Positions 20,335-30,585 of a stretch of 64,000 bases of DNA are shown here, one piece after another. The translations under genes and the position numbers were made by a program. The stretch spans positions 26,239 to 90,238 of the forward strand of contig DVNW01000016.1 of NCBI GenBank assembly GCA_018714105.1, in the 5' to 3' direction. The first letter of the stretch is position 1, and each line of letters begins with the position of its first letter. The DNA is from Candidatus Faecicola pullistercoris. GTDB lineage: Bacteria; Bacillota; Clostridia; Christensenellales; CAG-917. The notes under the pieces are model-generated. The model ran no database searches. It saw nothing but the letters and a program-made list of their open reading frames with translations, and was not told where the DNA came from.

Positions 20335-21594
20335 ATGAAAAAGTACAACATTGCCGTGATAGGCGGGGGCGGCAGGGAACACGCTATTTGCGCTCAGCTC
20401 AAAAAGAGTCCCCGAACGGATAATCTATACTGTATACCCGGAAACGCCGGCATAAGCGGAATTTGCACTTGCGAAAAATTGTCCGTATTCGATTTTGACG
20501 GTATCGAAAAGTTCTGTAAGGCAAACGCCGTGGATTTAGTTTTCGTAGCGCCCGACGATCCGCTTGCCAAAGGACTAGTGAATTTCCTTACGGAAAAGGG
20601 GTTGCGCGCTTTCGGACCTACCCGCGAGGCCGCTCAGCTCGAAAGCAGCAAGGTGTTTTCCAAAGCGTTTATGCAAAGGCACGGTATTCCTACCGCGAAA
20701 CACCGTTCTTTTTCGGACTACTCCGAGGCCGAACGGTATCTGCTGGAAGCGGATATGCCCATAGTCCTTAAAGCCGACGGTCTTGCCCTCGGTAAAGGCG
20801 TGCTTATCTGCGAGGACAGAGAAAGCGCTTTAAAGGGCCTTAAAGAACTTATGCTGGACGGAAAGTTCGGCGACGCGGGAAGCAATATCGTCATAGAGGA
20901 ATTTTTAAAGGGAAGGGAGGTTACGGTGCTTGCGTTCTGCGACGGCAACACCGTAAAATGTATGCCTTCTTCACAGGACCATAAACGCGCGTTCGACGGC
21001 GATAAGGGCCTTAATACGGGCGGCATGGGCGCTTTTGCTCCCAGTCCGTACTTTACCCGTGCGATGCAAGAAGAGCTTATGAATAAAATCGCGCTTCCTA
21101 CGGTAAACGGCCTGAAAGAAGAAGGAATAATTTTTAAAGGCGTTATTTATTTCGGCCTGATGATGACGGCTACGGGACTTAAAGTTATAGAATACAACGC
21201 CCGTTTCGGCGATCCCGAAACGCAGGTCGTGCTGCCTCTTCTGAAAACGGATTTCGTGGATATAGTAAACGCATGTATCGACGGTACTCTTGACAGCCTC
21301 GATATCGAGTGGGAAGACTTTACCGCTCTTACGGTAGTCGTGGCTTCGGGCGGTTATCCCGAAAATGTGGTAAAAGGCTATCCTGTGGAGATAGGCGATA
21401 CCCGCGACGTGGAAATTTTCCACGCAGGCACCGCTTTCGACGCTCAGGGCAGGCTTGTTACAAACGGCGGCAGAGTATTCGACGTTACGGCTACGGGCAG
21501 GGATATAGCCGAGGCCCGCGAAAAGGTTTACGCGCAGATAGATAAAATCAGATTCACCGACGCAAGATACAGAAAGGATATAGGTTTAGTATGA
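20335..21594 (+). CDS. purD: Phosphoribosylamine-glycine ligase
   Basis: IGGGGREHAI, PIVLKADGLALGKGV, YNARFGDPETQ. Confidence 0.97.
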   Translation: MKKYNIAVIGGGGREHAICAQLKKSPRTDNLYCIPGNAGISGICTCEKLSVFDFDGIEKFCKANAVDLVFVAPDDPLAKGLVNFLTEKGLRAFGPTREAAQLESSKVFSKAFMQRHGIPTAKHRSFSDYSEAERYLLEADMPIVLKADGLALGKGVLICEDRESALKGLKELMLDGKFGDAGSNIVIEEFLKGREVTVLAFCDGNTVKCMPSSQDHKRAFDGDKGLNTGGMGAFAPSPYFTRAMQEELMNKIALPTVNGLKEEGIIFKGVIYFGLMMTATGLKVIEYNARFGDPETQVVLPLLKTDFVDIVNACIDGTLDSLDIEWEDFTALTVVVASGGYPENVVKGYPVEIGDTRDVEIFHAGTAFDAQGRLVTNGGRVFDVTATGRDIAEAREKVYAQIDKIRFTDARYRKDIGLV

Positions 21595-24500
21595 TTTACA
21601 GAGTGTACGTTGAGAAAAAAGAAGGGTTTGACCCTTCCAAAGCAAAACTCGAGGCGGATATTTCGGGACTTTTGAAAATTAAAGCGGATAAAATCCGTAA
21701 ACTTCTGAGATACGACGTCGAGGGACTTACCCGTGACGAAATGAAATCCGCCGTAACTTCGGTATTCAGCGAACCCGCCGTGGACAGGGTTTATACCGAG
21801 GACGAGTTCCGCGCGGGCAGAGGCGACAGCACCGTGCTGGTTACCGAATATCTCGAAGGGCAGTTCGACCAGCGCGCCGACTCGGCAATGCAGTGCGTGC
21901 AGTTTCTTACCGGAGGAACGAGGCCGCTTATCAAATGCGCTACCGTTTATCTTTTCCACGGTGTTGACGGAAAGGACCTCGACGCGGTAAAAAAATATCT
22001 CATAAATCCCGTGGACAGCAAAGAGGGCAGCGAGGATATGCCGGTTACGCTCAAGCGCGCGGCGGCCCAAACCGCCGAAATGAGGGTGGAGGAAAAAGGC
22101 TTTAACGAAATGAGCGGGGCCGCTCTTAAAAAATATTACGACGGTTTCGGTTTCGCCATGTCTTTTGAAGACCTGCTTTTCGTGCAGAACTATTTCCGCA
22201 AAATCAAGCGTACGCCCACTTATACCGAACTTAAAGTCATAGATACGTATTGGAGCGACCATTGCCGACATACCACTTTTCTTACCAAACTCAATTCGGT
22301 AAGGATTGAAAGCAATAATCCCGACCTTGAAAACGCCTATAAACAATACGTCGACCTGTTCAACGAAATGTATAAGGACAGACAGGATAAATATCGCTGC
22401 CTTATGGACATCGCCACAATCGCCGCCAAAAAACTCAGGAAAGAAGGGTATCTCGATAACCTCGACGTCAGCGACGAGATAAACGCGTGCTCCGTAGTCG
22501 TTAACGTCGACGTGGACGGCAAGGACGAGGAATGGCTTATAATGTTTAAAAACGAAACGCATAACCATCCCACCGAAATCGAGCCTTTCGGCGGCGCGGC
22601 AACATGTCTGGGCGGAGCCATACGCGACCCGCTCAGCGGAAGAACTTACGTCTATCAGGCCATGCGGGTTACGGGCGCGGGAAATCCCTTGGAGGAATAT
22701 TCAAAAACCCTTAAAGGAAAACTGCCTCAGCGCATGCTGACCAGAACGGCTCTGGCAGGGTTTTCCAGTTACGGCAATCAGATAGGCCTGGCTACCGGTA
22801 CGGTAGCCGAAATATACAACGACAGATTCAAGGCAAAACGCCTCGAAACGGGTTACGTTATCGGCGGCAACAAGCGCGAAAACGTGGTAAGAAGACAGCC
22901 CGTTGCGGGCGATATAGTCATAATGGTAGGCGGCGACACCGGACGCGACGGTTGCGGCGGCGCGACGGGCAGCAGCAAGTCGCATACTTTGCAGTCGATA
23001 GATACATGCGGCGCCGAAGTTCAGAAGGGTAACGCCCTGGAAGAAAGAAAGCTTCAACGCCTGTTCAGAAATCCCGAAGTTTCCAAACTTATAGTCAAAT
23101 GCAACGACTTCGGAGCGGGCGGCGTCTGCGTGGCTATAGGCGAACTCGCGGACGGACTCGATATACACCTCGAAAGAATCAACAAAAAATACGACGGTCT
23201 CAGCGCTACCGAGCTTGCCATAAGCGAATCGCAGGAGCGCATGGCAGTGGTGGTTGCGGCAGAGGACGCCGATAAATTCATAAAGCTCGCCGAGGAGGAA
23301 AACCTCAAATCGGTTAAAGTGGCCGACGTTACCGACAGCGGTCGGCTCAGAATGTTCTATAATGAGACGCCCATAGTGGATATTGAGCGCAGTTTTCTCG
23401 ATACCAACGGCGTGCGCCAGCAGATCGACGTCGTCATAAGCGATAACTACGACGGTTATTTCGATAAAACCACGGAGGAAAAACGCAATCTCATTGCCGC
23501 AAAGGATTATCAGAAACTTATTGACGGCATAATGTCCGAACTCAACGTGTGCTCGCAAAAGGGATTGGGCGAAGTGTTCGACAGTACCATAGGCGCGGCA
23601 AGTGTGCTTATGCCGTTCGGCGGTAAAACGCAGCTGACGCCTGCCGTTATGATGGCCGCCAAACCTCCCGTAGACGGTTATACGACTACGGTTACGTGCT
23701 CGTCCTATTCATTAAATACCGATCTTCTCATTCATTCGCCTTACGTGGGGGCAATGTATTCCGTGGTAACGGCGGTGAGCAAACTGATAGCCGGCGGCGT
23801 CGATTATTCCACCGTGCGGCTTACCCTTCAGGAATTTTTCAAGCGTCTCGGCAAAGACCCGAAGAGATGGGGCGAACCCACGTCGGCACTTCTGGGCGCG
23901 CTGGACGCTCAGCTGAATTTGAAACTTGCCGCGATAGGCGGTAAGGACAGTATGAGCGGCACTTTCGAAAACATCGACGTGCCCCCCACGCTGATAGCCT
24001 TCGCCATGGGTATCGCAAAAGAGGAAAACGTCATTCACAACGCCTTCCCCGCAAAAGGCAGAGTGTACCTTTACAAAGTGCCCAAAAACCAAAACGGTCG
24101 GCCGCAGTTCGAAAGCCTTGTAAAAATGTATAAGGAAATTTCCGACAAAATCAAAAAGAAGGAAATTCTTTACGCTACGGTGGTGGAAGAGGGCGGAAGA
24201 ATCGCCGCGCTCGTAAAATCCCTTGTCGGAAACAGAGTTGGCGCTACGCTTCCGACTTTTAAAGAGGCCGACGTTATGCCCGCATACGGCGACGTCATCG
24301 TGGTCAGCGAAAAACTGCTTTACGGCGGCTATGCGAAAGAATATGCCGAACTCAAAGAAGATTACACGCTTACCTTAGGCGGCGTGGAGGTGGATCTTAG
24401 CAAAACGGAAAGGGCATTTACGGGTACGCTTGAAAGCGTGTTCCCCACGGTGACCGATAAGAGCGGCGAAGTATCTCCGGTAAACTTTGAATGCGGGCGC

Positions 24501-25325
24501 TCCTTTACCGGACTTTACAAATGCGCAAGGCCAAAAGTGTTTATTCCCGCGTTTCCGGGTACCAACTGCGAAGAGGATACGGCAAGAGCGTTTATACGCG
24601 CGGGCGCCGACGCGGAAATCTTTGTTATAAAGAATCAGACGCCGTCCCAACTCGAAGAAAGTATAAATGCCATGGCTGCCGCAATCCGTAAGGCGCAGAT
24701 TATTGCTTTCCCGGGAGGATTTTCCGGCGGCGACGAGCCCGACGGCAGCGGTAAGTTCATAGTCAATACGTTCAAAAATCCCGTTCTGAAAGAAAGAGTC
24801 GAAGAGCTCCTTTACGCTCGCGACGGCCTGGCAATAGGCATATGCAACGGGTTCCAGGCGCTTATAAAACTCGGACTTCTGCCGTACGGGCATATTGAGG
24901 ATATGAAAGACAATTCGCCGACGCTTACTTTCAACGATATTTCCAGGCACGTCAGCACCGTGTCGTCCGTACGCGTAGGCACGGACAACTCGCCCTGGCT
25001 TTCCGCGCTTAAAGTGGGCGAAATATATTCGGTACCCGTAAGTCACGGCGAAGGAAAGTTCGTAGCAGACGAAGCAACGCTTAAAACGCTTATCGACAAC
25101 GGGCAGATATTTACTCAGTACGTCGATTTATCGGGTAATGTAACCATGCAATCGCCATATAATCCCAACGGCTCGACGGCCGCGATAGAAGGCATCATTT
25201 CTCCCGACGGACGGATTCTCGGCAAGATGGGACATGCCGAAAGGTGTGTGAAAGGCCTTTATAAAAACGTGGAAGGCAATTACGATATGCGTCTGTTCGA
25301 ATCGGGCGTCAAATATTTTAAATAG
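21591..25325 (+). CDS. purL: Phosphoribosylformylglycinamidine synthase, single-chain with C-terminal glutaminase
   Basis: 1244 aa; WSDHCRHTTF, MFKNETHNHPTEIEPFGGAATC, GGKDSMSG, C-terminal FPGTNCEEDTARA / GICNGFQALIKLG. Confidence 0.97.
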   Translation: MIYRVYVEKKEGFDPSKAKLEADISGLLKIKADKIRKLLRYDVEGLTRDEMKSAVTSVFSEPAVDRVYTEDEFRAGRGDSTVLVTEYLEGQFDQRADSAMQCVQFLTGGTRPLIKCATVYLFHGVDGKDLDAVKKYLINPVDSKEGSEDMPVTLKRAAAQTAEMRVEEKGFNEMSGAALKKYYDGFGFAMSFEDLLFVQNYFRKIKRTPTYTELKVIDTYWSDHCRHTTFLTKLNSVRIESNNPDLENAYKQYVDLFNEMYKDRQDKYRCLMDIATIAAKKLRKEGYLDNLDVSDEINACSVVVNVDVDGKDEEWLIMFKNETHNHPTEIEPFGGAATCLGGAIRDPLSGRTYVYQAMRVTGAGNPLEEYSKTLKGKLPQRMLTRTALAGFSSYGNQIGLATGTVAEIYNDRFKAKRLETGYVIGGNKRENVVRRQPVAGDIVIMVGGDTGRDGCGGATGSSKSHTLQSIDTCGAEVQKGNALEERKLQRLFRNPEVSKLIVKCNDFGAGGVCVAIGELADGLDIHLERINKKYDGLSATELAISESQERMAVVVAAEDADKFIKLAEEENLKSVKVADVTDSGRLRMFYNETPIVDIERSFLDTNGVRQQIDVVISDNYDGYFDKTTEEKRNLIAAKDYQKLIDGIMSELNVCSQKGLGEVFDSTIGAASVLMPFGGKTQLTPAVMMAAKPPVDGYTTTVTCSSYSLNTDLLIHSPYVGAMYSVVTAVSKLIAGGVDYSTVRLTLQEFFKRLGKDPKRWGEPTSALLGALDAQLNLKLAAIGGKDSMSGTFENIDVPPTLIAFAMGIAKEENVIHNAFPAKGRVYLYKVPKNQNGRPQFESLVKMYKEISDKIKKKEILYATVVEEGGRIAALVKSLVGNRVGATLPTFKEADVMPAYGDVIVVSEKLLYGGYAKEYAELKEDYTLTLGGVEVDLSKTERAFTGTLESVFPTVTDKSGEVSPVNFECGRSFTGLYKCARPKVFIPAFPGTNCEEDTARAFIRAGADAEIFVIKNQTPSQLEESINAMAAAIRKAQIIAFPGGFSGGDEPDGSGKFIVNTFKNPVLKERVEELLYARDGLAIGICNGFQALIKLGLLPYGHIEDMKDNSPTLTFNDISRHVSTVSSVRVGTDNSPWLSALKVGEIYSVPVSHGEGKFVADEATLKTLIDNGQIFTQYVDLSGNVTMQSPYNPNGSTAAIEGIISPDGRILGKMGHAERCVKGLYKNVEGNYDMRLFESGVKYFK

Positions 25326-25349
25326 CACAACAAGAAGTTTATAAATAAA

Positions 25350-25379
25350 AAACAGCCGATAACAGGCTGTTTTTTATTT
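25350..25379 (+). terminator. Terminator of purine operon
   Basis: AAAACAGCC-gataaca-GGCTGTTTTTT. Confidence 0.85.
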
Positions 25380-25390
25380 TTTTGAATTAG

Positions 25391-26026
25391 TTATTTTAAT
25401 CTTTCCGACAGTTCGTCGGGGATTTTCAATTCCTTGAAATAGTACTCGCGGTCTTTTTCGTTTATCGGCCTGAGGACGCGGCAAGGATTGCCTGCCGCCA
25501 CTACTCTTTCGGGAACGTCCTTGGTTACCACGCTGCCCGCGCCGATTACGCTGTCGTCGCCCACGGTAACGCCGGGCAGTATAATCACGCCTGCGCCTAT
25601 CCAACATCTCCGGCCTATTCTCACGGGCGCGTTAAACTGAAAGTACTCCTCCCTGAGTTCGGGCAGGACAGGGTGTCCGGCCGTGGCTACGGTAACGCCG
25701 GGACCGAACATTGTTTTGTCGCCTACGTATATGTGGGTGTCGTCAACAAGAGTCAGGTTATAATTCGCGTATACGCCGTTTCCGAAATGAACGTGTTTAC
25801 CGCCCCAGTTACTGAAAAAGGGGGTTTCGACGTAGCTGTCTTCTCCGAATTCGGCAAACATCTCTTTTAAAAGTTTCCGCCTTTGTTCAATCATAGAGGG
25901 TTTAAGCGAGTTGTACTCGAAAACCATATCCAGGCGTTTGAGCTGTTCGAGTTCGAATTGTTCGCCGACCGGAAGGTACAGGCTTTTGTCGTGCATTTTT
26001 TCCGTCAATGTTTTTAAATCGTTCAT
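25391..26026 (-). CDS. Sugar O-acetyltransferase (maltose/galactoside acetyltransferase family, left-handed beta-helix)
   Basis: Hexapeptide repeats; GRRCWIGAGVIILPGVTVGDDSVIGAGSVVTKDVP. Confidence 0.9.
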   Translation of the reverse strand: MNDLKTLTEKMHDKSLYLPVGEQFELEQLKRLDMVFEYNSLKPSMIEQRRKLLKEMFAEFGEDSYVETPFFSNWGGKHVHFGNGVYANYNLTLVDDTHIYVGDKTMFGPGVTVATAGHPVLPELREEYFQFNAPVRIGRRCWIGAGVIILPGVTVGDDSVIGAGSVVTKDVPERVVAAGNPCRVLRPINEKDREYYFKELKIPDELSERLK

Positions 26027-26030
26027 AAAT

Positions 26031-27011
26031 TTACAATCCGTAATTATAGTCGTTTATTATTTTGTTTATCCTGTTGTTGAAATCATTTTTGTCCGTATCG
26101 ACATAATCGAAAAACACAACGGGCATGGCGTGCAGCCAGTCGGCAAAGTCAGGCTGATTTATAAGTTTTACGTTCCACCGCGCGGACATTTTAAGAATGG
26201 AGAGAAAAAAGGCTACGTATAAAGTGTACCCGAATTTCGATACAGGCGTTTTTTGCGCCTGATTTATTCTGAACGCGTGTTTTAAATCGGCTTTATGCCG
26301 CAGAACCGCCAAAACTTCGGCGCGTATTTTGCCGAGTATGGGTTTAGTGCGTATATCGTTGTGCCAGGTAATTCGCGTGTGCCGTTGAAAATCGTATACT
26401 TTTTCTATGTACGGGCTTTTGACTCCGTCCTGCAGCCTGTATTTGGCAAGCAGTACGACACCGCTTTGGGTTCCGTTCGCGGTTACGTCGCCGTAAGTAA
26501 GGTCTTCGAGAGGTTTTTTGGGATAGGAGACGTAGTCGAATATGTTTTTACCGTTTACGCGCACCTCGGCCATCGCACGGAACAGGGCGTCGTAGCCGTT
26601 TTGAGAATATTTGAAATACTGCATGGCAAGTACTACGATTTCACCGTCGTTGTCTTGCAGAAATCGCAGCACGTCGGCCAGATATTCTTCAAGCGGGGCC
26701 GAAGTCAAAGCGTGCATGGTATAATAACCTTTTGCCGTATGCGTTACCCTGACGTCGAAAAATCGCACGCCCTTAGTAAGCTGGGTATACGCGTCGGATA
26801 CCTGTGCTTTGGACAGTTTTGCAACGCGGTTTTTAAACAGTTTAAGCGCGTGCGGCGATAATATTCCTCTTTTGTCGTGAGGGTCCGGGAAAGAACTCGG
26901 CGAAATTTTGTGGGAAAATGCGTCGTGCGAGCCTATCATTGCGATATCCGTTACCTTCACGTCCGGCTTGTTTGAAAAAATGTTTTTGTGCAGTGAATGA
27001 CAGTTGCGCAT
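26031..27011 (-). CDS. PI-PLC X-domain-like phosphodiesterase, no signal peptide seen
   Basis: VTDIAMIGSHDAFS, GVRFFDVRVTHTAKGYYTMHALTSAPLEEYLADVLRFLQDNDGEIVVLAM resemble PLC-like phosphodiesterases. Confidence 0.65.
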   Translation of the reverse strand: MRNCHSLHKNIFSNKPDVKVTDIAMIGSHDAFSHKISPSSFPDPHDKRGILSPHALKLFKNRVAKLSKAQVSDAYTQLTKGVRFFDVRVTHTAKGYYTMHALTSAPLEEYLADVLRFLQDNDGEIVVLAMQYFKYSQNGYDALFRAMAEVRVNGKNIFDYVSYPKKPLEDLTYGDVTANGTQSGVVLLAKYRLQDGVKSPYIEKVYDFQRHTRITWHNDIRTKPILGKIRAEVLAVLRHKADLKHAFRINQAQKTPVSKFGYTLYVAFFLSILKMSARWNVKLINQPDFADWLHAMPVVFFDYVDTDKNDFNNRINKIINDYNYGL

Positions 27012-27080
27012 TTTAATTACCTCTTTAATATGGTATCATAAGAAAGCTTTAAAATCAACAGTTAAAAAAGCCTCAAAGCG

Positions 27081-27109
27081 TTGACTAAAAAATCGTCGGG
27101 GTATATAAT
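27081..27109 (+). promoter_or_regulatory. Promoter of Mrp-family gene
   Basis: TTGACT - 17 bp - TATAAT. Confidence 0.75.
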
Positions 27110-27138
27110 TAACTGGCATTAAATCAAGGAGCAGAAAA

Positions 27139-27957
27139 ATGAGTGAAAATTGCGGTGGCAATTGTTCGTCTTGCGGCGAAAAGTGCGAAAAACGCGATAT
27201 GCATATCAAGCCGCACGAGGGCAGCAGAATAGGTAAAATAATCGGCGTTGTAAGCGGCAAAGGCGGCGTCGGAAAAACCATGGTTACCACCATGCTTGCG
27301 GTAGAAACCGCGCGCAGAGGGTACAAAACGGCCATTCTTGACGCCGATATCACGGGACCTTCGGTTGCAAAGGCCATGGGGCTTACGGGAAGGACGCACG
27401 GCACGCCCGACGGAATGTATCCGCTGGTAAGTTCCGCCGGCATTAAGGTAATAAGCGTAAACATGCTTCTCGAAAACGAAACCGACCCCGTTGTATGGCG
27501 CGGACCTATAATTGCAAACGTCGTCAAACAGTTTTTCAGCGAAGTGCTATGGGGCGATATAGACTATATGTACGTGGATATGCCTCCGGGAACCGGGGAC
27601 GTACCGCTTACCGTTTATCAGTCCATTCCGCTTGACGGCGTGGTTATAGTCAGTACCCCGCAGGAACTTGTGGGAATGATTGTGGAAAAGGCCGTTAAAA
27701 TGGCTGAACTCATGAATATTCCCGTGCTGGGACTTGTCGAAAACATGAGCTATTTCGAATGTCCCGAATGCGGACGCCGTTATCACATATTCGGCGCGAG
27801 CAGAGCGGAAGAAGCCGCAAAAGCGGCGGGCGCGCCGGTCAGCGCGCAAATACCCGTGGTAAGCAAACTTTCAACTGCTTCCGATCACGGACTTATCGAA
27901 CTTTACGAAGGCGATTGGCTCAAAAATCTGACCGACAGCCTTTTGTGCGAAAAATAG
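27139..27957 (+). CDS. Mrp/NBP35-family P-loop ATPase (Fe-S carrier-like)
   Basis: VVSGKGGVGKTMVTTMLA, DADITGPSVAKAMG, DMPPGTGDVPLTVYQS; N-terminal Cys cluster. Confidence 0.93.
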   Translation: MSENCGGNCSSCGEKCEKRDMHIKPHEGSRIGKIIGVVSGKGGVGKTMVTTMLAVETARRGYKTAILDADITGPSVAKAMGLTGRTHGTPDGMYPLVSSAGIKVISVNMLLENETDPVVWRGPIIANVVKQFFSEVLWGDIDYMYVDMPPGTGDVPLTVYQSIPLDGVVIVSTPQELVGMIVEKAVKMAELMNIPVLGLVENMSYFECPECGRRYHIFGASRAEEAAKAAGAPVSAQIPVVSKLSTASDHGLIELYEGDWLKNLTDSLLCEK

Positions 27958-27974
27958 TTTTATTGCATTGAAGA

Positions 27975-28000
27975 AAGCGCGGCGAAAGCCGCGTTTTTTT
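27975..28000 (+). terminator. Intrinsic terminator
   Basis: GCGCGGC-GAAA-GCCGCG + TTTTTTT. Confidence 0.85.
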
Positions 28001-28069
28001 ATAAAAAATTTTAAATATGACATACTTATTATTAATATTTACCTTATGTTTTAAATAAGGAGAATAAGT

Positions 28070-29374
28070 ATGGATACTCTTGAAAAACTCGAAATTCTGA
28101 CGGACGCGGCAAAATACGACGTGGCATGCACGTCCAGCGGTACCGACCGCAAGGCTCCGAAAGGAGGAATCGGCAGCTGCGCATTCGGCGGAATATGCCA
28201 TAGCTTTTCGGCCGACGGAAGATGTATAGCTCTTCTGAAGGTTCTTATGAGCAACTGCTGCAGTTACGACTGCGCGTATTGCGTAAACCGTCGGAGCAAC
28301 GACGTACGACGCGCCACTTTCGAGCCGCGCGAACTGGCAGAGCTTACGCTGAATTTTTACAGGAGAAATTATATCGAAGGGCTGTTTCTGAGCTCGGGTG
28401 TGATAGGGACGCCCGACCGCACCATGGAACTCATGATTAAGACCCTTAAAATTCTAAGGGAGGAATACCGCTTTTACGGATACGTTCACGCCAAGGCCAT
28501 TCCCGGCGCTTCCGACGAACTTACGGGCAGATTAGGGATGCTTGCCGACAGAATGAGCGTGAATATCGAACTGCCGTCGCAAAACAGCCTTGCCTATCTC
28601 GCCCCTGACAAAAGCAGGCACTCTATACTTAAACCCATGGAATATATCAGGGACGGCATAAAAAGCAAGGGCGAACTCGTAAAAAGCGGCGGCGCGCGAT
28701 TCGTGCCCGCCGGTCAGAGCACGCAGATGATTGTGGGCGCAAGCCCGGAAACCGATTTCGGCATAATACGGCTTGCCGAAGGATTGTACAGAGGTTACGA
28801 TCTGAAAAGGGTATTTTTTTCGGCTTACGTACCCGTTGTGGAAAGTAGTAAACTTCCCTCGCTCGACACCCGTCCGCCGCTTCTCAGGGAACACCGTCTG
28901 TATCAGGCAGATTGGCTGCTCAGATATTACGGTTTTACCGCAAACGAGATTTTAGACGAACAAAATCCTTATTTAAACCGCTATATGGATCCAAAATGCG
29001 CATGGGCTATAAGAAATATGGATCTCTTTCCGGTGGAAGTTTCAACTGCCGAATACGAACGGCTTCTGCGCGTGCCGGGCATAGGCGTGAAAAGCGCAAA
29101 GCGCATTGTGGCTATCAGACGGCATACTAGGCTAAGTTACGATATTCTTAAAAAGGCGGGCACGGTTTTGAAGCGCGCGGTATATTTCATTACCTGTAAC
29201 GGCCAAAGATACGGGGGTATATCCCTGGGCAGCGGCGACGTTACCCAAAGCATGCTTTCCGATACCGCGCTTAAGGATTTCGAGGGGCAGAGATACCGTC
29301 AGATTTCCATGTTCGACGACGATTTGCTTCTGAACAGGGAGGAAAGGCTGAAATGCTTGACAGGAGAGATGTAA
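28070..29374 (+). CDS. Putative DNA modification/repair radical SAM protein (TIGR03916-like)
   Basis: CSYDCAYC radical SAM cluster, ALLKVLMSNCCSYDCAYCVNRRSND, C-terminal helix-hairpin-helix LLRVPGIGVKSAKRIVAIR. Confidence 0.88.
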   Translation: MDTLEKLEILTDAAKYDVACTSSGTDRKAPKGGIGSCAFGGICHSFSADGRCIALLKVLMSNCCSYDCAYCVNRRSNDVRRATFEPRELAELTLNFYRRNYIEGLFLSSGVIGTPDRTMELMIKTLKILREEYRFYGYVHAKAIPGASDELTGRLGMLADRMSVNIELPSQNSLAYLAPDKSRHSILKPMEYIRDGIKSKGELVKSGGARFVPAGQSTQMIVGASPETDFGIIRLAEGLYRGYDLKRVFFSAYVPVVESSKLPSLDTRPPLLREHRLYQADWLLRYYGFTANEILDEQNPYLNRYMDPKCAWAIRNMDLFPVEVSTAEYERLLRVPGIGVKSAKRIVAIRRHTRLSYDILKKAGTVLKRAVYFITCNGQRYGGISLGSGDVTQSMLSDTALKDFEGQRYRQISMFDDDLLLNREERLKCLTGEM

Positions 29375-30093
29375 CGCTGTGTTACGACGGAACTCCCGAC
29401 GGACTCATGAGCGTAATTTTTTATTGTTACGAGCACGGCGTAATGCCCTTTTCCGTTATCACCGACAAAGGACTCAGCCTCATGCCCGTGGAGCGGGTTC
29501 TGACCGACGTCAGAAAGGCGGACCGCGTGATTAACGGTATAAAAAAGGCGGCAGGGCAGGCCGCATACGATAAAATCAGGCTTGCCATGCTCACGGGATG
29601 GCCCGAAAAAGAAATCAACGTTCTAAAATACGTTGCTTTGTTGCTTGCGGAGGGCAAAAAGGCAATGTATATGCAACAGGAAGATTGCGTAAGCGGTATA
29701 GAGACTCACGTCAGACATCTGATAAACGAGGGACACCGATACAAGGAATTTATCAGATTTTCGGTTTACGGAAATCTTCTGTACGCAAAAATAAATCCCA
29801 AAAACCAGGTTCTTCCGCTTATTGTAAACCATTTCAAACAACGGTTTCCCGAGGAAAATTTCTTAATCTACGACGCTACCAACGCTCAGGCGGCCGTGTA
29901 CAGACCGTATTCGTGCGAAATTTTGTACGAAGTGAACATTAAGGAATCCGACGTCGACGAAACCGAACTCTATTACCGCAGACTCTGGAAAACTTTTTAC
30001 GACGCCATCGAGATAAAACAGCGGCATAACGAAAGATGCCGTATGAGTTGTATGCCTAAAAGATATTGGAGCAATATGCCTGAATTTAAATAA
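29353..30093 (+). CDS. TIGR03915/DUF4130-type putative DNA repair protein
   Basis: YDGTPDGLMSVIFYCYEHG start and pairing with the radical SAM gene (22-nt overlap). Confidence 0.82.
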   Translation: MLDRRDVTLCYDGTPDGLMSVIFYCYEHGVMPFSVITDKGLSLMPVERVLTDVRKADRVINGIKKAAGQAAYDKIRLAMLTGWPEKEINVLKYVALLLAEGKKAMYMQQEDCVSGIETHVRHLINEGHRYKEFIRFSVYGNLLYAKINPKNQVLPLIVNHFKQRFPEENFLIYDATNAQAAVYRPYSCEILYEVNIKESDVDETELYYRRLWKTFYDAIEIKQRHNERCRMSCMPKRYWSNMPEFK

Positions 30094-30116
30094 AAGCGGC
30101 TTAGGCCGTTTTTTTT
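30092..30116 (+). terminator. Intrinsic terminator
   Basis: AAAAGCGGC-ttag-GCCGTTTTTTTT. Confidence 0.6.
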
Positions 30117-30128
30117 ATATCAAAACGC

Positions 30129-30158
30129 TTGACAATTGAGCAATCGCTCAACTATAAT
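30129..30158 (+). promoter_or_regulatory. Promoter of metal-resistance operon with an ArsR-type operator in the spacer
   Basis: TTGACA - 18 bp - TATAAT; near-palindrome TTGAGCAATCGCTCAA (30136-30151) fills the spacer. Confidence 0.85.
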
Positions 30159-30170
30159 ATGGTTAAACAA

Positions 30171-30186
30171 TTGAACAACTGTTCAA
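30171..30186 (+). promoter_or_regulatory. Second ArsR-type operator
   Basis: Perfect inverted repeat TTGAACAACTGTTCAA, 35 bp downstream of the first. Confidence 0.8.
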
Positions 30187-30202
30187 CTATGGAGGGACAT
30201 TA

Positions 30203-30556
30203 ATGAAAAATCCGCCGCTTTGCCAGTGCGATCACAATCACCCGGACAAAGTCCTGCATACGAAGCAGGAAATGCTAGACGACAATCTCATATACGATTT
30301 GTCCGACTTTTACAAGGTATTGGGCGACAGTACGCGAATTAAAATACTGTGGGCGCTCGATTTAAACGAACTTTGCGTGTGCGATCTGGCCGCCGCGCTG
30401 GGAATGACCAAATCGGCAATTTCCCATCAGCTTAAAAGCCTTAAAGAGGCCAACCTGGTAAAGTATCGCAAAGACGGTAAAAACGCCTTTTACAGCATAG
30501 CGGACGAACACGTTAAACAAATTATAGAAACGGGACTCGAACATATAAGGGAATAA
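30203..30556 (+). CDS. ArsR/SmtB-family metal-sensing repressor (CadC/CmtR-like)
   Basis: ELCVCDLAAALGMTKSAISHQLKSLKEANLVKYRKDGK; N-terminal CQCDHNH. Confidence 0.92.
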   Translation: MKNPPLCQCDHNHPDKVLHTKQEMLDDNLIYDLSDFYKVLGDSTRIKILWALDLNELCVCDLAAALGMTKSAISHQLKSLKEANLVKYRKDGKNAFYSIADEHVKQIIETGLEHIRE

Positions 30557-30585
30557 ACTCATATTAAAAAGCAGGAGGTATAATA

